Below are positions 6,051 to 13,527 of a stretch of 20,868 nucleotides of DNA, piece by piece. Position 1 is the stretch's first letter; each line of letters begins with the position of its first letter. The notes beneath the pieces were generated by a model. That model saw only the letters and a program-made list of their open reading frames with translations. It ran no database searches and was not told the origin of the DNA. This DNA comes from an uncultured Bacteroidales bacterium (lineage in GTDB: Bacteria > Bacteroidota > Bacteroidia > Bacteroidales > UBA932), in NCBI GenBank assembly GCA_902491795.1, contig CABUIX010000042.1, positions 1-20,868 on the forward strand, written 5' to 3'. The position numbers and the translations under genes are program-made.

Positions 6051-8168
6051 ATGAAAGAGTACTCAACCAAAGAAATCCGCAACGTGGTCCTTCTCGGAGC
6101 AACAAAGTCCGGCAAGACCACGTTGTCTGAAGCCATGCTCTATGAGGGCAAGGTCATTGACAGACGTGGCAGCGTCGAAGAGAAGAACACTGTTTCGGAC
6201 AATTCCGAACTCGAGAAACTCAATCAGCGTTCAATCTACGCATCACCTCTGTATGCCGAGTTCCTCGGAGCAAAGGTAAATGTAATAGACGCACCGGGCT
6301 CCGACGATTTCATCGGAGGCACCTATGCTGCATTCAAGGTCTGCGAAAGCGGAATTCTTGTAATCAATGCCCAGCAGGGAGTCGAGGTGGGGACCGAAAA
6401 CGTGCTTCGCCTTGCAGAGAGCAAAGGATTCCCCCTCGTGATAGCCGTAAACCAGCTTGATTCAGAAAAGGCGGACTGGGAAACGGTGCAGGCGTCAATC
6501 AAGGAGGCCGTTGGACAAAAGGCAGTATATGTCCAGTTCCCCGTAAATCCCGGCACATCCTTCGACGGCTTCGTGGACGTGCTCATGATGAAATACTATC
6601 ACTTCAAGGACGCCAACGGAACCAGGGAAGATCTTGAGATTCCCGCAGAACTGCGCGAACAGGCAGAAGAACTCCGTCAGGCCCTCATAGAAAAAGCCGC
6701 CGAGTACGACGACACTCTCATGGAGAAATTCTTCGAGTCAGGCGAGCTTACGGAAGATGAAATCCGCAAGGGACTCAACCTAGGCATCATTGCCGGAGAG
6801 GCTTACCCCGTATTCTGCGTAAGCGCCAAGAAGGACATAGGGACGAAGAGACTCCTTGAATTCACGAAGAACGTTGTTCCCGCCCCCACCTGTGACCCCA
6901 ATGGTCCGGCATCGCTGTTCATCTACAAGAACGACGTTGAAGCCCACCTGGGAGAAGTTTCTTTCTTCAAGGTAATGAGCGGAACAATCACTTCCGGAAT
7001 GGATCTCGAAGACCCCGTAACGGGCAACAAGGAACGCCTGTCCGCAATATATGCAGTGGCAGGACTCAAGAAAGAGCAGGCGACAGCGCTTCATGCAGGC
7101 GATCTGGGATGCACCGTGAAGCTCAAGAACGGAAAATGCAACACCACACTGTCACTTCCGGGTTCCAACCTCATTTGGGACAAGATTGAATTCCCTGCTC
7201 CCAAATACCGCTGCGCAATAAAGGCAAAGGTTCAGCAGGATGAGCAGAAACTTGGAGACGCACTCAAGAAGATTTCTTCCGAAGACCCGACCGTAGTGGT
7301 GGAATATTCGAAGGAACTCCGCCAGACCATACTGAGCGGAAACGGAGAGCAGCACATAAACATAGTAAAGTGGCAGCTCAACAACGAATACAAGCTTGAC
7401 GTCGAACTTTTCGCTCCCAAGATTCCTTACCGCGAAACCATCACAAAGATGGCCACAGCCACCTACCGCCACAAGAAGCAGTCGGGAGGCGCCGGACAAT
7501 TCGGAGAAGTTTCCCTTCTCATATGCCCCTACGAGGAAGGCGTTGACGCCCCTAAGAGTTTCAAGATCAACGGAAAGGACCAGGTAATGAACATCAAGAG
7601 CCAGGAATCCTTCGACCTTGAATGGGGAGGAAAGCTGGAATTCTACAACTGCGTTGTCGGTGGAGCCATCGATGCCCGCTTCATGCCCGCCATCCTGAAG
7701 GGAATCAACGAAAAAATGACCGAAGGTCCCCTCACAGGATCATACGCACGAGACATCCGCGTCTACGTATATGACGGAAAGATGCACCCGGTGGACTCAA
7801 ACGAAATCTCATTTGTTCTTGCGGCCCGCAATGCCTTCAAGGAAGCATTCAGAAATGCGGGACCGAAGATCATGGAACCCATCTACAACGTTGAAGTGAT
7901 GACGCCGGCAGAATACCAGGGAGCCGTAATGTCCGATCTCCAGAATCGCCGCGGCATTCTTGGAGACATGGGCGCTGACAAGGGATTCTCCATTCTCAAG
8001 GCCCGTGTACCTCTGGCTGAACTGTACCGCTATTCAACCACGCTGAGTTCGCTCACGTCAGGATCCGCAACATTCTCTATGGAATTCGCCGATTATCAGC
8101 CTGTTCCTGGCGATGTTCAGACCAAGCTTCTCGAAGAATACGCTGCTGCAGAAGCCGCCGAGGCCTGA
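6051..8168 (+). CDS. fusA2: EF-G paralog (EF-G2 type) with altered GTPase residues
   Basis: At 705 residues it has full EF-G length: G domain (about 1-275), domain II (about 290-380), III (about 395-470), IV (about 475-600) and V (about 600-690). The P-loop is normal (GATKSGKT, 16-23). Switch II reads DAPGSDDF (80-87) where EF-G has DTPGHVDF, so Ser84 replaces the catalytic His. The RGITI signature of switch I reads RSIYA (60-64), so the Mg/GTP-contacting Thr is Tyr63. The G4 motif is NQLD (134-137) instead of NKMD. In Bacteroides a paralog with lost GTPase activity, EF-G2, supports translation during carbon starvation and gut colonisation; this protein fits that group. It is monocistronic, with its own promoter and a terminator at 8195. 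Ordinary EF-G is expected elsewhere in the genome. Confidence 0.9.
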   Translation: MKEYSTKEIRNVVLLGATKSGKTTLSEAMLYEGKVIDRRGSVEEKNTVSDNSELEKLNQRSIYASPLYAEFLGAKVNVIDAPGSDDFIGGTYAAFKVCESGILVINAQQGVEVGTENVLRLAESKGFPLVIAVNQLDSEKADWETVQASIKEAVGQKAVYVQFPVNPGTSFDGFVDVLMMKYYHFKDANGTREDLEIPAELREQAEELRQALIEKAAEYDDTLMEKFFESGELTEDEIRKGLNLGIIAGEAYPVFCVSAKKDIGTKRLLEFTKNVVPAPTCDPNGPASLFIYKNDVEAHLGEVSFFKVMSGTITSGMDLEDPVTGNKERLSAIYAVAGLKKEQATALHAGDLGCTVKLKNGKCNTTLSLPGSNLIWDKIEFPAPKYRCAIKAKVQQDEQKLGDALKKISSEDPTVVVEYSKELRQTILSGNGEQHINIVKWQLNNEYKLDVELFAPKIPYRETITKMATATYRHKKQSGGAGQFGEVSLLICPYEEGVDAPKSFKINGKDQVMNIKSQESFDLEWGGKLEFYNCVVGGAIDARFMPAILKGINEKMTEGPLTGSYARDIRVYVYDGKMHPVDSNEISFVLAARNAFKEAFRNAGPKIMEPIYNVEVMTPAEYQGAVMSDLQNRRGILGDMGADKGFSILKARVPLAELYRYSTTLSSLTSGSATFSMEFADYQPVPGDVQTKLLEEYAAAEAAEA

Positions 8169-8194
8169 CAGTGTGTCAATTGACCCATGATATG

Positions 8195-8227
8195 ATGCCG
8201 GCCCGCCAGGACCGGCATTTTCTTTTT
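8195..8227 (+). terminator. Intrinsic terminator of the EF-G-like gene
   Basis: ATGCCGG and CCGGCAT pair across a 10-base loop, and the right arm runs straight into a T-rich tract (TTTTCTTTTT, 8218-8227). It starts 26 bases after the stop codon. The minus strand has no U-rich run beyond the stem, so it serves the plus strand only. Confidence 0.85.
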
Positions 8228-8228
8228 G

Positions 8229-8441
8229 TCATGCAATTCCGCATGAATCACCGGCCCTGTACTCCTCCATGAGTTCCTCTCCGGTGTAGCCCAATTCCCT
8301 CTCAAGCACCAAATCAAGTTCGGACGGCAAGACCCCCAGCCCGCTGCATATGTCGGCATAACTTACAGTGGTGTCTTCATAGATTCTGTCTTCGGTCAGC
8401 ATGACGCAGAATTCTTTGTAAATTTTCTCCATCCTGTCCAT
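8229..8441 (-). CDS. Small protein resembling half of an AraC-type DNA-binding domain
   Basis: The ATG at 8441 gives 70 residues. A longer reading from a TTG at 8465 adds eight residues and lacks support; the ATG at 8432 is another possible start. Residues about 27-62 (YADICSGLG, then SELDLVLERELGYTGEEL) align with the first helix-turn-helix of AraC/XylS regulators, where an A-x-x-L-G turn is followed by a recognition helix ending in F/L-K-R-E-x-G. The second helix-turn-helix of that family is absent. Short stand-alone proteins of this look occur in Bacteroidales, to my recollection without a known role. It is transcribed away from the Xre-type gene, sharing a repeat-rich 223-base region with it, which suggests a regulatory pair. 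It ends one base beyond the T-tract of the opposing terminator. Function is not established. Confidence 0.7.
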   Translation of the reverse strand: MDRMEKIYKEFCVMLTEDRIYEDTTVSYADICSGLGVLPSELDLVLERELGYTGEELMEEYRAGDSCGIA

Positions 8442-8477
8442 TTTTTCACCTGTTTTGTCCACCAAAATTGGACTCTT

Positions 8478-8534
8478 GACCGCACAAATACAACCTTAAT
8501 GCTCCAAATATTTGTCAACTGACCGCAGAAATAC
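8478..8534. repeat. Pair of 14-bp direct repeats between the two regulator genes
   Basis: GACCGCACAAATAC (8478-8491) and GACCGCAGAAATAC (8521-8534) match at 13 of 14 positions and start 43 bases apart, about four helical turns. The palindrome CAAATATTTG (8505-8514) lies between them. Same-face spacing suggests binding sites for one regulator, perhaps one of the two flanking proteins. Confidence 0.55.
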
Positions 8535-8535
8535 C

Positions 8536-8566
8536 TGTTTTTTATGTTTATTGTATGTTTTTTATG
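8536..8566. repeat. 11-bp direct repeat with 20-base period
   Basis: TGTTTTTTATG occurs at 8536-8546 and again at 8556-8566, exactly 20 bases apart (two helical turns). The second copy runs into the inverted repeat at 8560. It may be an AT-rich upstream element or a protein site; part of the match is a T-run, so chance contributes. Confidence 0.4.
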
Positions 8567-8582
8567 GACTATGTCCATAAAA
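8560..8582. promoter_or_regulatory. Perfect 10-bp inverted repeat, candidate operator
   Basis: TTTTATGGAC, a 3-base spacer TAT, and GTCCATAAAA form an exact dyad of 23 bases. It sits 30 bases upstream of the Xre gene's -7 box, about where the -33 region or an upstream regulator site would be. A related GTCCA/TGGAC pair flanks the 5' end of the small divergent gene (about 8457-8472). The dyad is certain; its use as an operator is inferred. Confidence 0.55.
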
Positions 8583-8611
8583 TCGGTACTGCTGCTTTAT
8601 GCCCCAATATT

Positions 8612-8638
8612 TAGTTTTGGGAAAAATCGTTCCAAAAC
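8612..8638 (+). promoter_or_regulatory. -7 box of the Xre-type gene overlapped by an inverted repeat
   Basis: TAGTTTTG (8612-8619) matches TAnnTTTG; no good TTTG -33 element is seen, so an activator may be needed. GTTTTGG (8614-8620) and CCAAAAC (8632-8638) form a 7-bp inverted repeat over the box and the expected start site near 8626, where a bound regulator would block transcription. It also means the upstream start at 8599 cannot be used from this promoter. Confidence 0.5.
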
Positions 8639-8664
8639 CATTTATGGGATCTGATAATTTGCAC

Positions 8665-9054
8665 ATGAACATCCGCAGATTCCGGGAGCAAAACGGTTTC
8701 TCACAATCTTCGATGGCCGATGAACTCGGAATTGGGCGCACGACATACATAAATTTCGAAACAGGAAAAACGAGACTCTACTGCAAGACTCTCGAGAAGC
8801 TTGCCCGTTATTTCGGTGTCACGGAAGAAGAGATTCTAAGGAACGGACAGGATGATGACCTGCTCAAGGAAACGGCACAATCTTCAGAAAGCGAGAAACT
8901 GCTGGCCGTCATCAAAGAATACGAAACCAGGCTCTCCGCCATGGCCGAAAGACTTGAGGCAACACGCAAGATCATACAGTCAAACGAAAGGACCATCAAG
9001 ACTCTTTCGGAGACAAACGAATTTCTGTTGAGCCAACTCCATAAAAATGACTAA
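8665..9054 (+). CDS. Xre-type transcriptional regulator with coiled-coil tail
   Basis: The start at 8665 gives 129 residues beginning directly at the helix-turn-helix (MNIRRFREQNGFSQ). Starts at 8599 and 8644 only add unrelated residues, and 8599 lies upstream of the likely -7 box. Residues about 3-60 form a Cro/C1-type DNA-binding domain (FSQSSMADELGIGRTTYINFETGK, split here as FSQSSMADELG then TTYINFETGK; followed by LARYFGVTEEEIL). Residues about 72-125 are charged and heptad-like (KLLAVIKEYETRLSAM, then ERTIKTLSETNEFLL), predicting a coiled coil for dimerisation. It is divergent from the small AraC-like protein, and dense repeats in between suggest auto- or cross-regulation. Twelve bases separate it from rnhB, so it may also read into the following operon. 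No phage or toxin genes are adjacent, so a prophage repressor or antitoxin role is not supported. Confidence 0.8.
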   Translation: MNIRRFREQNGFSQSSMADELGIGRTTYINFETGKTRLYCKTLEKLARYFGVTEEEILRNGQDDDLLKETAQSSESEKLLAVIKEYETRLSAMAERLEATRKIIQSNERTIKTLSETNEFLLSQLHKND

Positions 9055-9059
9055 ATTTG
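9052..9059 (+). promoter_or_regulatory. Possible -7 box for rnhB
   Basis: TAAATTTG followed by T matches the -7 consensus exactly and overlaps the stop codon of the Xre gene. A start about seven bases downstream would fall at or just before the rnhB ATG (9067), giving a leaderless or nearly leaderless message. Only a partial -33 (GTTG, 9027-9030) is present, so chance is possible. Confidence 0.3.
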
Positions 9060-9066
9060 TGGCCTT

Positions 9067-9687
9067 ATGCCACGCGAAATTCACCTACTCGGTCCCGCAC
9101 ACCCGGGACTGACAGAAGCCGGATGCGATGAAGCCGGAAGGGGTCCGTTGGCCGGGCCTGTATTCGCCGCGGCAGTGATACTTCCTGACGGGTTCAGCCA
9201 CCCTCTGCTCAACGACTCCAAACAGATGAGCAGGAAATCCAGGGAAGAGCTGCGGGTCATAATTGAAAATGAATCTGTAGACTGGGCCGTAGTCGCGGTA
9301 AGCGCATCGGAAATAGATGAACTCAACATACTTGAAGCATCAATTGCAGGAATGCAAAGGGCTGTGAGAAAGCTCCGGCACAAGCCGGGATGGCTGCTCG
9401 TGGACGGCAACCGCTTCCATCCTTTCGACGACATACCGTACAGCACGATAGTCAAAGGCGACGCAACATACCTCAGCATCGCAGCAGCTTCCGTGCTGGC
9501 AAAGACATGGAGGGACGAACACATGCGCAAACTTGCAGAAAAATATCCGCAGTACGGATGGGAACACAATATGGGATATCCCACCAAGGAGCACATCGAG
9601 GCAATACGCCGCTATGGTCTGACTCCTGAGCACAGGCGATCATTCCACCCGAAAGAACTTGAACCAACACTTTTTGACACAATATGA
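9067..9687 (+). CDS. rnhB: Ribonuclease HII
   Basis: At 206 residues this has normal RNase HII length. The opening motif CDEAGRGPLAGP carries catalytic Asp21 and Glu22, and the later acidic residues are in LLVDGN and in DEHM following the SIAAASVLAKTWR helix; MGYPTKEH near the C terminus is also typical. The enzyme cuts the RNA strand of RNA-DNA hybrids and removes ribonucleotides misincorporated in DNA, in the cytoplasm. Its last four bases overlap the start of the S46 peptidase gene (ATGA), so the two are translationally coupled as the head of a four-gene operon running to 13519. No anomalies were seen. Confidence 0.95.
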   Translation: MPREIHLLGPAHPGLTEAGCDEAGRGPLAGPVFAAAVILPDGFSHPLLNDSKQMSRKSREELRVIIENESVDWAVVAVSASEIDELNILEASIAGMQRAVRKLRHKPGWLLVDGNRFHPFDDIPYSTIVKGDATYLSIAAASVLAKTWRDEHMRKLAEKYPQYGWEHNMGYPTKEHIEAIRRYGLTPEHRRSFHPKELEPTLFDTI

Positions 9688-11669
9688 AAAAGTTTTTCCT
9701 GACATTTGCCGCAACTTTGCTGCTGTTGCCCGCGATCCGTGCCGACGAAGGGATGTGGCTGCTGCCACTGCTCGAGCAGATAAACGCGGAAACGATGCAG
9801 AACCTCGGCTCGAGACTCACTCCCGAGCAGATTTACAGCGTCAACCACTCTTCGATAAAGGATGCCGTAGTGCAGTTCGGCGGAGGATGCACAGGCGAAA
9901 TCATTTCGGCAAACGGACTTCTGGTCACCAACCACCACTGCGGATACTCAAGCATACAGGCGCTCTCTTCGGAAGAGCACAACTACCTGGAAGACGGATT
10001 CTGGGCAATGAGCCTCGACGAGGAAATACCTGTGCCCGGGCTCAGCGTGAAGTTTCTACAGTCAATGACCGACGTGACAGGCAAGGCAAGGAACGAAAAG
10101 GCAAGGGAGGCCCTCATTGCCAAGGCAGAAGAGGAGAACCCCCACTGCTCTGCACAGATAGTAAGCTTCTTCAACGACAATGTCCAATATCTGGTCGTAT
10201 ACAAGGTTTACCGCGATGTCCGCTTCGTAGGGGCACCCCCAGCAGCCTCCGGCAAATTCGGCGGGGATACGGACAACTGGATGTGGCCCAGACACACCTG
10301 CGACTTCTCCATGTTCCGTGTCTACGCAGGAAAGGACAATGAACCTGCTGCATATTCCGAGGACAATGTCCCCATGAAGCCCCGCCAGTTCCTCAGCATT
10401 TCGCTCAAAGGCATACAGGAAGGAGACTTCGCGATGATCATGGGATATCCGGGATCCACACAGAGATACCAGACCGCTGCGCAGCTTGCCGACATGCTAG
10501 CGATCAATGACATACGCATCGACGCCAGGACAGTGCGCCAGGATGTGCTTTGGAAGGAAATGCGAGCCGACGACAAGGTCAGCCTGCAATACGCAAGCAA
10601 ATATGCAAGTTCCTCCAACGGATGGAAAAAATGGATTGGAATGCGCGACGCCTTCGGCAAGCTTGACGTCATAGAAAGACAAAAGGCAAAGGAAGCCGAT
10701 CTCGAATCATGGATCAACGGAAAGAAAAACAGGATAAAGAAATACGGCAACGCTGTCGACGAAATAGCCGCGATAGTTGACATGCGCGCCCGCGACTACC
10801 GTGCATACACCCTGCTCTCGGAAACTCTGGCGAAAATAGAACTGCTCTCACTCACCCGCAATCCTTCGGAAAGCGCATACAACAACTATGACCCGGAAGT
10901 TGACCGCAAGGTCGCACATGCCCTGGTTGACTTTTACCTGGGCAGGGTAAGCCCGCAGGACAGGATAGACATAGATTCCCTGAAAGTCGAGGAAATTTTC
11001 CGCGAAAGCGACTTCACCTCCCCTGAAAGACTCGCCGCAGCCAAAGCGGAGGGGAAAAACCTTTCGGAGGACCCTGCAAGACTCCTGTACGATGAAATTC
11101 AGAACAAGGCCATCGAACTCTATTCTACCGTAAGCGATGCGGCCGACGCGCTTAAGGCACCCACAAAGGCATACGCTGCCGCGCTGCTCGACTGGAACGC
11201 GGACAAGCCGAGTTACCCCGATGCCAACATGACCTGCAGACTGACTTACGGTACGGTCAAGGGATATGAGCCGCGCGACGGCGTGATCTACAAATACTAC
11301 ACGACCCTGAAAGGCGTGATGGAAAAGGAAGATCCGGGCAATTACGAATTCCGGGTGCCCGAAAGGCTCAAGGAAATATATGAGACGAAAGACTATGGGG
11401 ACTATGCAAACGGGAACGGGGAACTCGTGACCTGCTTCCTCACAAACCTTGACATTACCGGAGGAAATTCCGGAAGTCCGGTCATGGATGCCGACGGCAA
11501 CCTAATCGGCCTCGCGTTCGACGGCAACTGGGAAGCAATGAGCGGAGACGTGATATTTGAACCGGAACTTCAGAGATGCATCTGCGTGGACATACGTTAC
11601 GTGCTGCTGATGCTTGACAAATTCGGAGGCGCCGGATATCTGCTTGACGAAATGAACATAGTGAAATGA
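9684..11669 (+). CDS. S46-family dipeptidyl-peptidase (DPP7/DPP11 type)
   Basis: A 661-residue exported serine peptidase with a signal peptide (about 1-20). The family's chymotrypsin-like core is split: TNHHCG (82-87) carries the catalytic His, RHTCDFSMFR places the Asp at 207, and GGNSGSP gives Ser596. A helical region of about 250 residues lies between Asp and Ser, as usual in S46. These enzymes remove dipeptides from peptide N termini in the periplasm and support amino-acid feeding. The residue 18 after the catalytic Ser is Gly614 (AFDGNWE). In P. gingivalis DPP11 the corresponding Arg673, 18 after Ser655, gives acidic specificity, so Gly here favours DPP7-like (hydrophobic) specificity; this rests on my memory of numbering. 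It overlaps rnhB and mrp by four bases each. Confidence 0.93.
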   Translation: MKKFFLTFAATLLLLPAIRADEGMWLLPLLEQINAETMQNLGSRLTPEQIYSVNHSSIKDAVVQFGGGCTGEIISANGLLVTNHHCGYSSIQALSSEEHNYLEDGFWAMSLDEEIPVPGLSVKFLQSMTDVTGKARNEKAREALIAKAEEENPHCSAQIVSFFNDNVQYLVVYKVYRDVRFVGAPPAASGKFGGDTDNWMWPRHTCDFSMFRVYAGKDNEPAAYSEDNVPMKPRQFLSISLKGIQEGDFAMIMGYPGSTQRYQTAAQLADMLAINDIRIDARTVRQDVLWKEMRADDKVSLQYASKYASSSNGWKKWIGMRDAFGKLDVIERQKAKEADLESWINGKKNRIKKYGNAVDEIAAIVDMRARDYRAYTLLSETLAKIELLSLTRNPSESAYNNYDPEVDRKVAHALVDFYLGRVSPQDRIDIDSLKVEEIFRESDFTSPERLAAAKAEGKNLSEDPARLLYDEIQNKAIELYSTVSDAADALKAPTKAYAAALLDWNADKPSYPDANMTCRLTYGTVKGYEPRDGVIYKYYTTLKGVMEKEDPGNYEFRVPERLKEIYETKDYGDYANGNGELVTCFLTNLDITGGNSGSPVMDADGNLIGLAFDGNWEAMSGDVIFEPELQRCICVDIRYVLLMLDKFGGAGYLLDEMNIVK

Positions 11670-12739
11670 CAACAAGAGAAGACATAATCAAGGCGCTGCA
11701 GGAAGTGCAGCACCCTGCAAAACAGGACAGGGACATAGTGTCCCTCGGCATGGTACAGTCAATCGACATTGACGATCATTCCGTAACGGTCACTCTGGCT
11801 TTTTCCAAGCGCAGGGACCCTCTTTCTGAATATCTGATCGGCAGTGCGCGTGCCTCACTGATACGTCACCTGCCGTCAGATACAAAATCAGAGATCAAGA
11901 CCGTTGTGGTGGACGATGATGCGCAGAAGGCAAAGAAGCCCAGCATCAAGGATCTTGACATGGACCAGATCAGCGGAATCAGGAGAATCATTGGAATAGC
12001 CTCAGGCAAGGGCGGCGTGGGCAAATCAACCGTCGCGGTGAACCTCGCCTGCGCTCTCGCCAGAGCCGGGTACAAGGTAGGACTGGCCGATGCCGATGTA
12101 TACGGGCCCTCCATACCGACAATGACCGGAACGGAAGGCATGACGCCGATGGCGGAAGAAGCCGACGGCAAGGAACTGATCCTCCCCATCGAGAAATATG
12201 GGGTCAAGTGGATGTCCATCGGATATTTCGCCGAGAAGGGACAGGCCCTGATATGGCGAGGTCCTATGGCCTGCAACGCCCTGAAACAGATGATACTGCA
12301 GGTCAAATGGGGAGAACTTGACTTCCTGCTGATAGACATGCCCCCGGGAACTGGAGACATCCACATTAGCCTGATCCAGGATATTCCCGTGGACGGGGCC
12401 GTGATCGTGACCACACCCCAGACAGTCGCACTCGCGGACGTCGAAAAGGGCATCAACATGTTCCGTAACGAGAACGTGAACCGCCAGATTTATGGCCTTG
12501 TGGAAAACATGGCATGGTTCACCCCAGCAGAACATCCTGACGAGAAGTATTTCATATTCGGAAAGGACGGAGGAGCCAAGCTCGCACAGCAGTTCGGAGT
12601 TGATCTCCTCGGCCGGATTCCACTTGTCCAGAGCATACGCGAGAGCGGAGACAGTGGGGAGCCTGCAGCTCTGAGTTCACGTCCTGACGGGCTCGCATTT
12701 CTTGACCTTGCGGCGAGACTTGCCGAAAAAGCCGCATAG
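11666..12739 (+). CDS. mrp: Mrp/ApbC-family Fe-S cluster carrier ATPase
   Basis: A 357-residue cytoplasmic protein with an N-terminal MIP18/DUF59-like domain (about 5-85) and a ParA/MinD-type ATPase (about 105-350). The deviant Walker A is GKGGVGKST (114-122), followed by ADADVYGPSIP and LLIDMPPGTGD. Family members carry Fe-S clusters to target proteins. The CxxC usually found late in the ATPase domain for cluster binding is missing: after VENMAWF comes TPAEHPDEKY, with no cysteine. I recall the same TPAE-type segment in other Bacteroidota, so this looks lineage-wide and not like damage. The start overlaps the peptidase gene (ATGA), and rsmA begins three bases after its stop. Confidence 0.93.
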   Translation: MTTREDIIKALQEVQHPAKQDRDIVSLGMVQSIDIDDHSVTVTLAFSKRRDPLSEYLIGSARASLIRHLPSDTKSEIKTVVVDDDAQKAKKPSIKDLDMDQISGIRRIIGIASGKGGVGKSTVAVNLACALARAGYKVGLADADVYGPSIPTMTGTEGMTPMAEEADGKELILPIEKYGVKWMSIGYFAEKGQALIWRGPMACNALKQMILQVKWGELDFLLIDMPPGTGDIHISLIQDIPVDGAVIVTTPQTVALADVEKGINMFRNENVNRQIYGLVENMAWFTPAEHPDEKYFIFGKDGGAKLAQQFGVDLLGRIPLVQSIRESGDSGEPAALSSRPDGLAFLDLAARLAEKAA

Positions 12740-12742
12740 GAG

Positions 12743-13519
12743 ATGGAAGTAAGGGCAAAAAAGGCACTCGGGCAGCATTTCCTGACCGACCAGCGGGCGG
12801 CACGGACCATTGTGGACGCGCTGTCCCCTGCCGGGCCCCGCGACGTGCTGGAAATAGGCCCCGGAACAGGAGTGTTGACCCGCTACCTGCTGGAGAGAGA
12901 CGACATCGACCTCAAGCTCGTCGAACTTGACCAGGAAGCGGCAGACTATCTTCTCACCCACTTCCCGGGCATGCAGGGCAAACTTTACCTTGCAGACTAC
13001 CTGAAGCTGGACATGCACCTGCTGTTCAGCGGGGACTACCGTATAATCGGGAACCTTCCCTACAACATATCGTCACAGATCTTCTTCAAGATTCTTGACG
13101 ACAGGGACAGGATTCCGGAAGTGGTTTGCATGATACAGAAAGAAGTGGCCGACCGGATTGCCGAAAAGCCGGGAAGCCGCACCTACGGCATTCTCTCCGT
13201 ACTCCTGCAAGCCTGGTACGACATAGAATACATATGTTCTGTGGAGCCGGGGGCCTTTGCTCCGCCACCTAAGGTACGCTCAGCGGTAATACGGCTCAAA
13301 CGCAACGGCAGGGAGGATCTTGGAGTTGACGAAAAGCTCTTCCGCCAGACTGTCAAGACAGCCTTCAACCAGAGGCGCAAGACCCTGCGCAATGCATTGA
13401 AACCAATGCTCGCAGAAGGATTCGACAGTTCCGATCCAGTTTTTGACCTGCGCGCCGAGAGGCTCTCTGTCGAAGACTTCATCTCCCTGACCAGGATGAT
13501 TTCGGCACAAAACTGCTGA
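12743..13519 (+). CDS. rsmA: 16S rRNA adenine dimethyltransferase RsmA (KsgA)
   Basis: At 258 residues it has normal length. The N terminus KKALGQHFLTDQ is the family hallmark, the SAM-binding loop is EIGPGTG (about 33-39), and the NLPYNISSQI motif marks the catalytic site. It dimethylates two adjacent adenines near the 3' end of 16S rRNA during small-subunit assembly; loss gives kasugamycin resistance. It is the last gene of the rnhB operon and converges on the YfhO-family gene, with only eight bases between stops and no recognisable terminator in between, so 3' ends may overlap. Confidence 0.96.
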   Translation: MEVRAKKALGQHFLTDQRAARTIVDALSPAGPRDVLEIGPGTGVLTRYLLERDDIDLKLVELDQEAADYLLTHFPGMQGKLYLADYLKLDMHLLFSGDYRIIGNLPYNISSQIFFKILDDRDRIPEVVCMIQKEVADRIAEKPGSRTYGILSVLLQAWYDIEYICSVEPGAFAPPPKVRSAVIRLKRNGREDLGVDEKLFRQTVKTAFNQRRKTLRNALKPMLAEGFDSSDPVFDLRAERLSVEDFISLTRMISAQNC

Positions 13520-13527
13520 CAGCCGAG

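Noticed and set aside
8175..8184. Palindrome GTCAATTGAC after the EF-G-like gene
   Set aside because: Short, no loop, and just ahead of a much better terminator; expected by chance at this size.
8599..8664. Upstream start extending the Xre-type protein by 22 residues
   Set aside because: It lies upstream of the likely -7 box and adds residues outside the helix-turn-helix fold.
8229..9054. Toxin-antitoxin or phage repressor module
   Set aside because: The two genes are divergent, neither resembles a toxin, and no integrase, phage or mobile-element genes are nearby.
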